Shown here: in pieces, positions 49,862 through 58,022 of the stretch
Layout of the letters: the number at the start of each line of letters is the position of its first letter
How positions within the stretch are numbered: position 1 is the first letter of the stretch
The notes under the pieces: generated by a model
The model's input: the letters and a program-made list of their open reading frames with translations, nothing else
Told to the model about the DNA's origin: nothing
Database searches by the model: none
Position numbers and translations under genes: made by a program
Source: JAHIVN01 sp018816645
GTDB lineage: Bacteria; Patescibacteriota; Dojkabacteria; JAHIVN01
Reading direction: 5' to 3'
Length of the DNA stretch: 64,000 bases
Assembly: GCA_043816305.1 (NCBI GenBank)
Contig: JBDRHZ010000001.1
Coordinates: 20,265 to 84,264 of the forward strand

Positions 49862-50423
49862 CGGAAGTTTGTTTGTCAGAAGATTTTTCTGTTTCGTCTT
49901 TCTTTTCGGCCACTTCTTTCTCTTTGGGCTCTCCATTCTTCACATCTTCCTGTTTTTCTTCATCCGTAGCTTCCTCTTTTACACCCTCTTGTGCTTCCTT
50001 CTTCCCAGCTTCCTTTTCTGCCACTTCAACCTCTTTTTCAAACTTTGTCTCAAGATCTTCACCAACTGCAGGGATTTGTACACCTGCCTTAAGCGCGCTT
50101 TTTCCTACCCTGTCTCTTAGATAATACAACTTACTGCTCCGGATCTTTGATGCTCTTTTTACAATCTTTATTTTAACTATTCTTGGTGAGTAAAGAGGAA
50201 ACATTCTTTCAACTCCGACTCCATAGCTAATCTTCCTAACCGTGAAAGTTTTACTTACTCCCGCACCTTTGATTGCAAGTACTATACCTTTAAACATCTG
50301 TACTCGTTCCTTACCGCTCTCCATTAACTTGGTATGAACCTCCACGATATCTCCAACATGAAAATCCGGGTGCTCAACCTTTGTATAATCTCCCGTGACA
50401 GCTTCTAGTATTTTTGTATCCAT
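49839..50423 (-). CDS. rplS: 50S ribosomal protein L19 with acidic C-terminal tail
   Basis: A 194-aa L19. Residues about 1-115 are the normal protein (DFHVGDIVEVHTKLMESGKE, GIVLAIKGAGVSKTFTVRKI, GVGVERMFPLYSPRIVKIKI, RSSKLYYLRDRVGKSAL). Residues about 120-194 are a low-complexity tail of Glu, Lys, Asp and Ser (KEKEVAEKKDETEKSSDKQT) not found in standard L19 of about 115 aa. Part of the tail DNA is also the start region of rnhB. L19 sits at the 30S-50S interface. Confidence 0.95.
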   Translation of the reverse strand: MDTKILEAVTGDYTKVEHPDFHVGDIVEVHTKLMESGKERVQMFKGIVLAIKGAGVSKTFTVRKISYGVGVERMFPLYSPRIVKIKIVKRASKIRSSKLYYLRDRVGKSALKAGVQIPAVGEDLETKFEKEVEVAEKEAGKKEAQEGVKEEATDEEKQEDVKNGEPKEKEVAEKKDETEKSSDKQTSDEEKSDK

Positions 50424-50473
50424 AACATAAATCCAACTAATATCAGCCTTGAATTTTAGCAGTAAAACTTAAA

Positions 50474-51832
50474 TCAAGCAAGTTTTTTCAGATACCTTAT
50501 AGTTAATTCAATTCCCTTAAGGAAATTTCCAATAGGTAATTTCTCGTTTGGACTATGCATCCCGCAATCTGGCAAAGCAAATCCTGTAAAAATTGAATTG
50601 ATCCCTAGAATCTGTTTCATGTCAGTAACAGCACCGACACTACCCCCTACCAGCTTCATCTTCGGTTCCTTCCCAAAAGTTTCCTTCAACGCTTGCTTTG
50701 CATCATCATATTCCTTACTGTTCCGATCAAATAATACTGGATCACCACCGTCAGGAAATTCTACTGAAACCTCACATGTCTTCGGAGCAATTTTCTTGAT
50801 AAAGGTTGAAATTTGCTTTTTCACATAATCTGCCTTAAGATTCGGAACAATGCGCATGCTCATTTTCGCCCTTGCCTCAGAAGGGATAATTGTCTTCATA
50901 CCTTCCCCAGTATAACCAGAACTGATACCGTTGACATCCAAAGAAGGTCTTGCGCCAGTTCTGATAATATTCTTGTATCCGTTCTCTCCAAAAGTAGATT
51001 TCGCACCAGTATTCTCCAAGATTTCAGAAGTAGGAGTCTCTGATTTTGCTAGAATCTTCTGTTCGCCTAAGCCGACTTTTCTGAGTTTGTCATATATGCC
51101 TGGAATTCTGATCCTTCCTTTTCTATCTTTCATTCTAGAAATTATGTAAGACAAAACCATGGGTGCATTATCTACCACACCGCCAAAACTGCCAGAATGA
51201 ACATCTTTTTTCAGACATTTCACCGCAAGTTCAAAGCAAACTAATCCTCGCAGTCCGTATTCAATTACAGGTGCATCAGAGAACATGATCCCATCTGAAA
51301 CAAATGCAACATCGCTTTTTACAAGTTTCTCATTAGCTTTCAACATCCTCGGGAAATTAGCTGAGCCAACTTCCTCTTCACCTTCAATAAGAAATTTGAC
51401 ATTTACAGGAAGTATCTTTTCTTTCTTCAGGATTGCCTCAATTCCTAACACATGAGATAAGTGTGGAGCTTTGTTATCTGCTACTCCTCTCCCATAAAGA
51501 TTGCCGTCACGTACTGACATTTCAAAGGGCTTACTTTCCCACTGATCTAGGGGATCAGGAGGCTGAACATCATAATGACCGTAGAAAAGTACTGTGGGCT
51601 TTTCTTTATGATGTATCCATTCCCCATAAACTACCGGATTGCCAACGGTTGCAATAGCTTTTACCTTCTCCAAACCAGCCTTTTTCATTCTCATCGAAAT
51701 CCAGCTGGCCGCGCGATCTATATCTTTTCGAAATCTTTTATCTGCGCTTACACTTGGAATCGAAATATATTCCCGCAAGCTCCGAAGATAATTTCCCCTA
51801 TTCTGTTTTATATACAAAAGATAATCTTTCAT
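50474..51832 (-). CDS. M20-family dipeptidase
   Basis: A 452-aa M20 metallopeptidase. Zinc ligands and catalytic residues appear in VLFYGHYDVQPPDP (H-x-D), GNLYGRGVADNKAPHL (Asp), LIEGEEEVGSANF (Glu-Glu), and ALPDCGMHSPNEKLPIG (His). The dimerisation domain lies between about residues 190 and 330. Length and motifs match peptidases that hydrolyse dipeptides or N-acylated amino acids. There is no signal peptide. An XRE regulator gene is 10 nt upstream. Confidence 0.93.
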   Translation of the reverse strand: MKDYLLYIKQNRGNYLRSLREYISIPSVSADKRFRKDIDRAASWISMRMKKAGLEKVKAIATVGNPVVYGEWIHHKEKPTVLFYGHYDVQPPDPLDQWESKPFEMSVRDGNLYGRGVADNKAPHLSHVLGIEAILKKEKILPVNVKFLIEGEEEVGSANFPRMLKANEKLVKSDVAFVSDGIMFSDAPVIEYGLRGLVCFELAVKCLKKDVHSGSFGGVVDNAPMVLSYIISRMKDRKGRIRIPGIYDKLRKVGLGEQKILAKSETPTSEILENTGAKSTFGENGYKNIIRTGARPSLDVNGISSGYTGEGMKTIIPSEARAKMSMRIVPNLKADYVKKQISTFIKKIAPKTCEVSVEFPDGGDPVLFDRNSKEYDDAKQALKETFGKEPKMKLVGGSVGAVTDMKQILGINSIFTGFALPDCGMHSPNEKLPIGNFLKGIELTIRYLKKLA

Positions 51833-51842
51833 AAAGGTATTT

Positions 51843-52151
51843 CTACTTTTTCTTTGCGATAACCCTGATTCCTCGTAGTTCTTGACGAATTTCTCTCAGC
51901 TTTATCTCGACCGCTCTAAGCCTTGCCTGTATTGAGTAATCTCTTTCATCAACACCGAGGAAATAAGTAGTCGGCTTTTTAAGAAGCTCTGCAATCTGCT
52001 GAAGCTTACTGATTGGTGGACTTATCCTATTTGATTCGTAGCCGCTGATAGTTTTATCACTGACTTTCAAAGCAACTCCCAGCTGCAGCTGCGACAACTT
52101 TGCTTCTTTTCTGGCAGTTTTTATCTTCTCACCTAGGGTTGTTTTCATCAT
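51843..52151 (-). CDS. XRE-family helix-turn-helix regulator
   Basis: A 102-aa protein (start at either of two adjacent Met codons). The N-terminal HTH_3 domain is TLGEKIKTARKEAKLSQLQL, GVALKVSDKTISGYESNRIS, PISKLQQIAELLKKPTTYFL. The C-terminal about 35 residues are a basic predicted coiled coil (ARLRAVEIKLREIRQELRGI). It lies between recX and the M20 peptidase on the same strand with gaps of 6 and 10 nt. Targets are unknown. Confidence 0.9.
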   Translation of the reverse strand: MMKTTLGEKIKTARKEAKLSQLQLGVALKVSDKTISGYESNRISPPISKLQQIAELLKKPTTYFLGVDERDYSIQARLRAVEIKLREIRQELRGIRVIAKKK

Positions 52152-52157
52152 TTATTA

Positions 52158-52817
52158 CTAATATTTAAATTCCCGAGCAGTGTTAATTAATTTAAAAAGC
52201 ACTTTTTTAATAATTTCATAGCTAAATCCTTTTCTTAAAAGGTAGGAAACTAGTTTGTCTCTATCTTTCTTCTCAGTTAAATTAAGAATTTCCTTTCTCT
52301 TTCTCGCAAGTACTAAGGCTTGTTTGTATTCCGTTTCTTCAGTAAGACTAAACTCAGCAAATACTTTCTGAATCAAGTTCTCGCTTACCTTCTTCTGTCT
52401 CAGCTCCTGCCTCAAAAGCAGTCTTCCCCTTGGTTTAAACTGAATCCTTCCTTCAACCCACCATCTCGTAAAGTTCTCATCGTTCAGCAAGTTCTTCTTT
52501 TCTAATTCGCTCAAAATCCTTTCAGTCAAATTCTCTCCATATTCCTTTTCCTTCTTGTGAAACGTTCTCTTTAGATATTCTCCCACTTCGCCAACACTTC
52601 TTGGTCTCCTACCCAGCAACCCCACAACTCTTTCGTAGTAACGAACAAACTCATCTTCTCCTTTTATTTCTTTCACTTTCTCTTTGCTAAGCTTCTTTCC
52701 CTGATATAACCTGTATTCACTTATCAATTTCTGTGATACAGAAAAGGCAAAAACACTATCTAGATATACATTTACTCGGACACCGTTTCTAGTAAATTTT
52801 AGATTCGTAATAACCAT
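52158..52817 (-). CDS. recX: Regulatory protein RecX
   Basis: A 219-aa RecX with three-helix repeats: VVGLLGRRPRSVGEVGEYLK, NLLNDENFTRWWVEGR, KPRGRLLLRQELRQKKVSE, and KDRDKLVSYLLRKGFSYEII. It modulates RecA filaments. No recA is in view. The first about 50 residues (VITNLKFTRNGVRVNVYLDS) form the usual N-terminal beta segment. The sppA gene ends 33 nt upstream on the same strand. Confidence 0.88.
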   Translation of the reverse strand: MVITNLKFTRNGVRVNVYLDSVFAFSVSQKLISEYRLYQGKKLSKEKVKEIKGEDEFVRYYERVVGLLGRRPRSVGEVGEYLKRTFHKKEKEYGENLTERILSELEKKNLLNDENFTRWWVEGRIQFKPRGRLLLRQELRQKKVSENLIQKVFAEFSLTEETEYKQALVLARKRKEILNLTEKKDRDKLVSYLLRKGFSYEIIKKVLFKLINTAREFKY

Positions 52818-52850
52818 TCAAGGTTTATCTAATTGCTTCAAAATATTGAC

Positions 52851-53843
52851 TTATTCTGAGTACAGATATCTAAGCTTCGCCCCTGGAGTCGGATCAATTA
52901 ATTTTGCTATCTCAGCTGTTGGATTTGTAACACTTGCAGCATAGCCGGCAAGCATACTCCAAAAGTCATATGTTTCATAAGATATTACAGTCGCGTTCGT
53001 TATTCCTGCTTCTTTTTCTGCAGCTTCTACAGCCTCATCAAACCCACCTAAAATATCAACTAGTCCGACTTCTTTTGCCTGTTTCCCTGTAAGAACTCTG
53101 CCATCAGCAATCTCCTGCACCTCGCCTAATTTCATTTTCCTTCCTTCCACTATCACTCCTATAAATTTGTCATACGCTTCATCAACAATTGTCTGCATTA
53201 TCAAGTCTTCTTCACCATTAGGATTATTATCAAAAAGACCTTCTCCTGTCTTATACTCTCCTTCATTGTTTGTTATAGTTCTGCTCTCAATGCCTAGCTT
53301 CTCATACAAGCCCGCAAGAGACTGAAAATCCATCCTGACACCAATACTTCCTGTAATAGTTATAGCATTTGCAACAATCTTATCCGAAGGAGCTGCTACA
53401 TAATATCCTCCCGAAGCAGCTGTTCCTTTCATAAGAGTAACTATCTTGACCCCTTTCGTCTGGGCTTCCTTTAACTTATTATAGATAACATCAGAAGCAT
53501 AAACATCGCCGCCAGGACTATCAATGTTTAGAATAATCGCTTTCACACTAGAGTCCTCAAGCGCCTTATCAATATTTTCTGTAATAGTCTGGGAAGATGC
53601 AATTGACGAGCCCCAAAGGTCAGAGCTGTCAGAAGAATCCATGATAACACCCTCAACAAATATAACAGCTATCTTATCCTCGCCACCACTATAAAGTACT
53701 TCTGAATTTTCACTGCTTGTAGTGCTCCAATCGTAATCTGCAAAGGAGCTTCCTAGCAGAACGCAGAAAATTCCGCAAACGGAAAGCATTAAGATAATTA
53801 CGATAACAATAACTGTAACAACCAAACAACCTTTCTTAGACAT
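52851..53843 (-). CDS. sppA: Signal peptide peptidase SppA (S49)
   Basis: A 330-aa membrane-anchored serine protease. The N-terminal anchor is VVTVIVIVIILMLSVCGIFC. ILNIDSPGGDVYASDVIY and KGTAASGGYYVAAPSDKIVA (catalytic Ser) are hallmark segments, with the Lys of the Ser-Lys dyad probably in EGEYKTGEGLF and the ITGSIGV loop between. A later DGRVLTGKQAKEVGLVD is also conserved. It degrades cleaved signal peptides in or near the membrane. Short-form length is normal. Confidence 0.93.
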   Translation of the reverse strand: MSKKGCLVVTVIVIVIILMLSVCGIFCVLLGSSFADYDWSTTSSENSEVLYSGGEDKIAVIFVEGVIMDSSDSSDLWGSSIASSQTITENIDKALEDSSVKAIILNIDSPGGDVYASDVIYNKLKEAQTKGVKIVTLMKGTAASGGYYVAAPSDKIVANAITITGSIGVRMDFQSLAGLYEKLGIESRTITNNEGEYKTGEGLFDNNPNGEEDLIMQTIVDEAYDKFIGVIVEGRKMKLGEVQEIADGRVLTGKQAKEVGLVDILGGFDEAVEAAEKEAGITNATVISYETYDFWSMLAGYAASVTNPTAEIAKLIDPTPGAKLRYLYSE

Positions 53844-54015
53844 TATAACTAGAACTAAACTTAGGTAAGATGATATGCTAGTAAAGATTATAGTAATAAT
53901 TACTTAATTTGTAAAACAAAGATACATTTTTCCTTGTACATTATAAATGGTCTAGTTCTCTATACGACGACAATACTATATACCATAGATATACCTGGGC
54001 AGGACTTTTTAACCC

Positions 54016-54044
54016 TTGACAATCCTATGTTTTTCTTCTATTCT
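54016..54044 (+). promoter_or_regulatory. Pilin promoter
   Basis: TTGACA (54016-54021), a 17-nt spacer and TATTCT (54039-54044) form the best -35 element I noticed in the window. The transcript would start near 54051, about 43 nt before the first pilin ATG. A strong promoter fits a major structural protein. Confidence 0.65.
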
Positions 54045-54093
54045 ATAGAAGAGTTCTGTTAATTTATTATTTTATATTTTATTAACTGCCAGT

Positions 54094-54582
54094 ATGATGA
54101 AATCCAATAAAGGTTTCACTCTTGTGGAAATTGTGATTGTGATAGCTATAATTGGCATCTTGGCTGCTGTCACCGTCGTAGCCCTTAAACCACAGGAAAT
54201 TTTCTCAAATGGTCGAAACTCTCGAAGAACAAACGATGTCGCTGCAATGAACAGCGCTCTAGGACAATGGTTGGCTCGAGAGGGAATACAGGATACTGAT
54301 CCATTTGGAACGCTAGGGCTTACTGCTGTAGGAGTAACGGCACTTACACCTGCAGGAGGTATCGCCGGTGAAGGTGTCGCTGCGTCTACTGTTGCTGAAC
54401 TTACAACAGCTGGATACATGCAGTCAATTCCGATAGACCCTGACGGCTCCACAGAATACAGAATTGGAGTAGATGATGTGACCAGTCCAGAGCATGTGTT
54501 GGTATGCACAGACCAGATCGAGGATACCGCAACTTACCCTGCTGCAACATATCCAAACGGAGTCTTCTGCCAAAGCAACTAA
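54094..54582 (+). CDS. Type IV pilin, copy 1
   Basis: A 162-aa type IV pilin. The prepilin peptidase site is in NKGFTLVEIVIVIAIIGILA with Glu5 present and a very short leader, followed by the hydrophobic N-terminal helix. The globular part carries GVTALTPAGGI, STEYRIGVDDVTSPEHVLVC and two Cys near the C-terminus (VLVCTDQ, GVFCQSN) that could form the D-region disulfide. Copy 2 downstream is a close paralog. With its strong promoter and terminator this is probably a major pilin. Confidence 0.93.
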   Translation: MMKSNKGFTLVEIVIVIAIIGILAAVTVVALKPQEIFSNGRNSRRTNDVAAMNSALGQWLAREGIQDTDPFGTLGLTAVGVTALTPAGGIAGEGVAASTVAELTTAGYMQSIPIDPDGSTEYRIGVDDVTSPEHVLVCTDQIEDTATYPAATYPNGVFCQSN

Positions 54583-54610
54583 GTGCTGCAGGCTTTAGAT
54601 GAATTTGGAA

Positions 54611-54642
54611 GAGTCCCGCTTAGCGGGACTCTTTTCTTTTTT
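54611..54642 (+). terminator. Intrinsic terminator after pilin copy 1
   Basis: GAGTCCCGCT and AGCGGGACTC form a 10-bp stem with a 1-nt perfect-palindrome centre, followed by TTTTCTTTTTT. It is a strong Rho-independent terminator separating the two pilins. The CCCGCTTAGCGGG word also occurs at 18959-18975. Confidence 0.85.
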
Positions 54643-54704
54643 ACTGGCTTGCATTATTTTTCTTAAAGTAATAAATTATCTATTAGTCACACGAAAAATA
54701 GAAT

Positions 54705-55193
54705 ATGAGAAACAACAAAGGATTCTCCCTGATTGAAATCATAATAGTAATAGCAATAGTAGGAATAATCATAGCTATCACAATTGTTACGTTTAAACCA
54801 GCAGAGATACTCGCAAACAGCAGAAACTCAAAGCGTGTAGCTGATGTAGCAGCATTGAATACCGCACTTGGACATTGGCTTTCAAGGGAAGGATCTCGGG
54901 AGTCAGACCCTTATAGTACACTCGGATTGAGGGGAACAGGAGTAACTTCACTCACGCCTTCTGATGGAGATATCACCGATGAAGGGGTAGATGCAACAAC
55001 AGTTTCTGAACTTTCACTTCCTGCATATATTCAAATCATCCCAAGAGACCCTGATGGAAATACTGAATATAGAATCGGAGTTGATGACACAACAAATCCG
55101 CAACATGTTCTCGTTTGTTCTGATCAGATTGAGTATACCTCTACTTACCCTGAAGAAGCATATCCCGATCATATTTTCTGTCAGAGTAACTGA
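54705..55193 (+). CDS. Type IV pilin, copy 2
   Basis: A 162-aa paralog of the preceding pilin with the same length and plan: NKGFSLIEIIIVIAIVGIII at the processed N-terminus, SREGSRESDPYSTLGLRG, NTEYRIGVDDTTNPQHVLVC and a C-terminal FCQSN. Residue identity appears high in the helix and the C-terminal half, lower in the loops. A terminator separates it from copy 1, so the two can be expressed separately, as alternate or minor/major pilins. Confidence 0.93.
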   Translation: MRNNKGFSLIEIIIVIAIVGIIIAITIVTFKPAEILANSRNSKRVADVAALNTALGHWLSREGSRESDPYSTLGLRGTGVTSLTPSDGDITDEGVDATTVSELSLPAYIQIIPRDPDGNTEYRIGVDDTTNPQHVLVCSDQIEYTSTYPEEAYPDHIFCQSN

Positions 55194-55318
55194 TACTAAT
55201 TGGGAATTTGAAATCAGTTTGAAGATATTTCCTGAATCAGGTTTTATGTAGGAGTGTTTCTAAATATGACTCACGAGAGAAATCAAGTTACGTTTCCAGG
55301 TTTCAAATAAGAAAATAT

Positions 55319-55585
55319 CTACTGATAGAAAGGATCTTTTTCCTTAACAGTAAAATCTACCTTGTCTCCTTTTGAGTAGATGTCCCTTGCACCGAAATCA
55401 CCCTTGATACTTTTTAGAACCGGTTCGTTAAGACGTGGGTTATTCAGCTCCTCAGTCTGATATGAGGACTGATCAGAGTTTAGTTGAACATATCTATCAA
55501 AAAGATACCAACCCACAAAGAATACTGCGAAAACCATGATGAGCAATACCACTATTCTGATAATTAAAAGCTTTGTACCAGCCAT
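55319..55585 (-). CDS. Small membrane-anchored protein at end of pilus operon
   Basis: An 88-aa protein with one N-terminal membrane segment (IIRIVVLLIMVFAVFFVGWY) and an extracytoplasmic tail ending GDKVDFTVKEKDPFYQ. It is 6 nt downstream of the PilO-like gene, at the position where pilP lies in classic pil operons, but it shows no PilP sequence signature. A pilus-assembly accessory role is inferred from position. Confidence 0.55.
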   Translation of the reverse strand: MAGTKLLIIRIVVLLIMVFAVFFVGWYLFDRYVQLNSDQSSYQTEELNNPRLNEPVLKSIKGDFGARDIYSKGDKVDFTVKEKDPFYQ

Positions 55586-55591
55586 ATAATT

Positions 55592-56272
55592 TTATTTTTC
55601 AAATATAAAAGCGCGGATTTTCATCAATGATTCTAGCCCGCCTTCATTCGTTTTATTTATCCTCACTTCCTCGACATTAAAAATGTATTCTGATGAATGC
55701 AAAAGAGAAATATATTTTCTAATCTGAGTATAGTTTCCCCGTACAACAAGATTAATTTCCAAATATTGAAACTTCACTTTTTCCTGGCTGCTGCTATCAT
55801 CCTCCTGCATCATCTGTAATGCCACATTTGTCTGTGCACTTGTGTCACTTTCAGATACTTCTGTTGTAGGAGAATATTCCTTCACTTCCAATTTTTTGAG
55901 GAATTCTGCCTTGCTTTTTGTGTCCTTGAACTCGATACTATCTCCGCCAATTACTCCTTCCTCAAGCTTAATTGTAACGGATGTCCCTGATATACTTGAG
56001 ATCACCTCCAACTGTTCGAGAATACCAATCAGGTCAGAAGTTTGTGGAAGAATTTCCTCAAAAAGTTGCTTATATTCTTCAACCTCCCTCACTTCCAGCT
56101 GTTTTCCCTCTCTTTTCACTGAGATCCTTGTCAACTCGTCAACTTTACTTCTTATTTCTGTTACCTCAGCAACTTTCTTGTCAACTAGACTGGCAAGGTG
56201 ATATGCACCAACCCCGAAAATTAAAGTGAGTATAAATATCTTTATCAATTCTTTTTTTAATCCAGTTCTCAT
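55592..56272 (-). CDS. PilO-like pilus assembly protein
   Basis: A 226-aa bitopic inner-membrane protein. A single N-terminal membrane segment (LIKIFILTLIFGVGAYHLAS) is followed by a coiled coil and a ferredoxin-like periplasmic domain (YLEINLVVRGNYTQIRKYIS, NVEEVRINKTN) characteristic of PilO/GspM. It lies 15 nt after the PilM-PilN fusion. PilO and PilN heterodimerise to link the cytoplasmic motor to the envelope. Confidence 0.78.
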   Translation of the reverse strand: MRTGLKKELIKIFILTLIFGVGAYHLASLVDKKVAEVTEIRSKVDELTRISVKREGKQLEVREVEEYKQLFEEILPQTSDLIGILEQLEVISSISGTSVTIKLEEGVIGGDSIEFKDTKSKAEFLKKLEVKEYSPTTEVSESDTSAQTNVALQMMQEDDSSSQEKVKFQYLEINLVVRGNYTQIRKYISLLHSSEYIFNVEEVRINKTNEGGLESLMKIRAFIFEK

Positions 56273-56287
56273 TTGCTCATAAATAAA

Positions 56288-58003
56288 TTAAAGTTTACTA
56301 GTATCAACGAGACAATAGACAGAAAATTCCAGGTTTTTATTTGATTCAAAACTGGAAATGGGCATCTTGACATCCTCAAATATTTCCGAATCATCAAGAT
56401 TATCAACATAACGCTGCAAATCCTCTCTCGTATTTGCTATTCCACTAACAACCATATAAATATAACCTTCCTTGCTCACCACCCTGCCCTCTCCAGAAAT
56501 TGTCTTCCAAGCCTCTGAATCCTCGCTCACTATCATATTATCCACTTTTATCCCGGATGGTTTTGCTTCTGAGAATTCATTGAAAAACAAGTCCCAGTTG
56601 AGTTGAGTTGCCGTAAGTAGATCGATTTTCTGGGCTGTCTCGTTTAGGGTGGATATGTCCCTCCGAAGTTCAGTATTAGCAGGACTTTCTGCAACGTTCT
56701 CTATAGACTTGAGTTCTCCCTCGACGTTATCCCTATAAAAAAGCGTCATTACATAAGCAAATATCAGTACAATTCCAATAATATATATACTCCAGAAAAC
56801 AATCTTTAGATAAGCGTAAAGACTGTTATATATCGAAACTTGAAGGTATTTCGATTGTATCTTATCAGGGACAAGATTTATATCCCTAAGATCACGAAAC
56901 AGACCTAGGTTCCTAAGGCTCAATCCCAAAATCACTAAATTCTCAGGAAGACTTTCTCTGCTTATAAAAGGGAGCATCGGAGATACTTCTGACTTTGTAT
57001 CTGCCTTGTCTTTTATCTTGACCTCCTTGTTTTCTAAAAAATTTTTCAAATGAAAAAGTCTAGCACCGCTACCATAAATATATATGCCGGAAAAACTTAT
57101 TTCTTCTTTGCTTCCCTGCTCATTTTTCTGTAGATTTTGAGAGTAATAATCAAGAATATTTCTTATTTCTTGGTAAAGTGCTTCATAATTTACTTCAAAA
57201 GTTCCTTGAAGCAGAGTCTTCTGTTCGTCATTTAGATTTGAAGGTGAAAGTATTAATTTCTCTGCTTCTTCCTTTCCAACTTTCAACTTTGAGGCTGTAA
57301 GATCAACTAATGTGCTGTAACCCCCTCTTACCAGATCTTTAATTTGAGTTTGGTACCTCACACCACCACTCAAAAACAAACTCAGTGTCGTAGAATTCCT
57401 ATCTATCCGAACTAGAAGAGCCCTCTTGTTCTTGCACTTTTTCTGAAAAAGAAACCTCGCCGCAGCGTTTCCTGAAATATCATAAAATATCGGAGTGATA
57501 TTTAATAGTGCCATTGTCCTTGTGTAAGAATCTGCACATTCTTTTTCTACTGCAGAAATGACCACCTCCACCTGCTCTACATCTTCTTCATCTTCAGTCA
57601 GACGGTGCCAGTCCCAGTACACCTTCTCAAGAGGCATAGCAATGAGATCCTTTGCTTTCCATTCGATAGCATCGCGGATCTCATCTTTCGTCATCTTAGC
57701 GGGAAAGGCGACTATCCTAATGAAGATTTTTGAATCAGGAAGGACTACACTAGCATACTTTGCCTTTATTTTGCGAGGACTTGCCTGCTCTCTTGCGAGC
57801 TTGATAGCAGCTGCAACATCATTTTCATCAGTTATGATATCATTTTCGATTGCTTTTTGATCGATCTCCTGCTTTCCATAGCCTGTTACACTATACTTTC
57901 CCCGGATACGCTTAACTTCAAGCACTTTGACAAGATTATCCCTTATCTCAACTCCAAAGATCTTTTCGTTTGATATTAAATTGTCGAAATCAAAAACTTT
58001 CAT
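56288..58003 (-). CDS. PilM-PilN fusion protein
   Basis: A 571-aa fusion. Residues about 1-350 form an actin-like PilM domain (IFGVEIRDNLVKVLEVKRI, RIVAFPAKMTKDEIRDAIEW, SGIYIYGSGARLFHLKNFLE). Residues about 365-410 include the PilN cytoplasmic IN(L)-type motif DINLVPDKI, which in other bacteria docks onto PilM, then a membrane helix (VFWSIYIIGIVLIFAYVMTL). The rest is the periplasmic PilN domain (VVSGIANTREDLQRYVDNLD). Fusing the two partners fixes their one-to-one contact. The gene follows the PilX-like gene in the pilus operon. Confidence 0.85.
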   Translation of the reverse strand: MKVFDFDNLISNEKIFGVEIRDNLVKVLEVKRIRGKYSVTGYGKQEIDQKAIENDIITDENDVAAAIKLAREQASPRKIKAKYASVVLPDSKIFIRIVAFPAKMTKDEIRDAIEWKAKDLIAMPLEKVYWDWHRLTEDEEDVEQVEVVISAVEKECADSYTRTMALLNITPIFYDISGNAAARFLFQKKCKNKRALLVRIDRNSTTLSLFLSGGVRYQTQIKDLVRGGYSTLVDLTASKLKVGKEEAEKLILSPSNLNDEQKTLLQGTFEVNYEALYQEIRNILDYYSQNLQKNEQGSKEEISFSGIYIYGSGARLFHLKNFLENKEVKIKDKADTKSEVSPMLPFISRESLPENLVILGLSLRNLGLFRDLRDINLVPDKIQSKYLQVSIYNSLYAYLKIVFWSIYIIGIVLIFAYVMTLFYRDNVEGELKSIENVAESPANTELRRDISTLNETAQKIDLLTATQLNWDLFFNEFSEAKPSGIKVDNMIVSEDSEAWKTISGEGRVVSKEGYIYMVVSGIANTREDLQRYVDNLDDSEIFEDVKMPISSFESNKNLEFSVYCLVDTSKL

Positions 58004-58022
58004 TGAGCAGTAAACTAACTTC

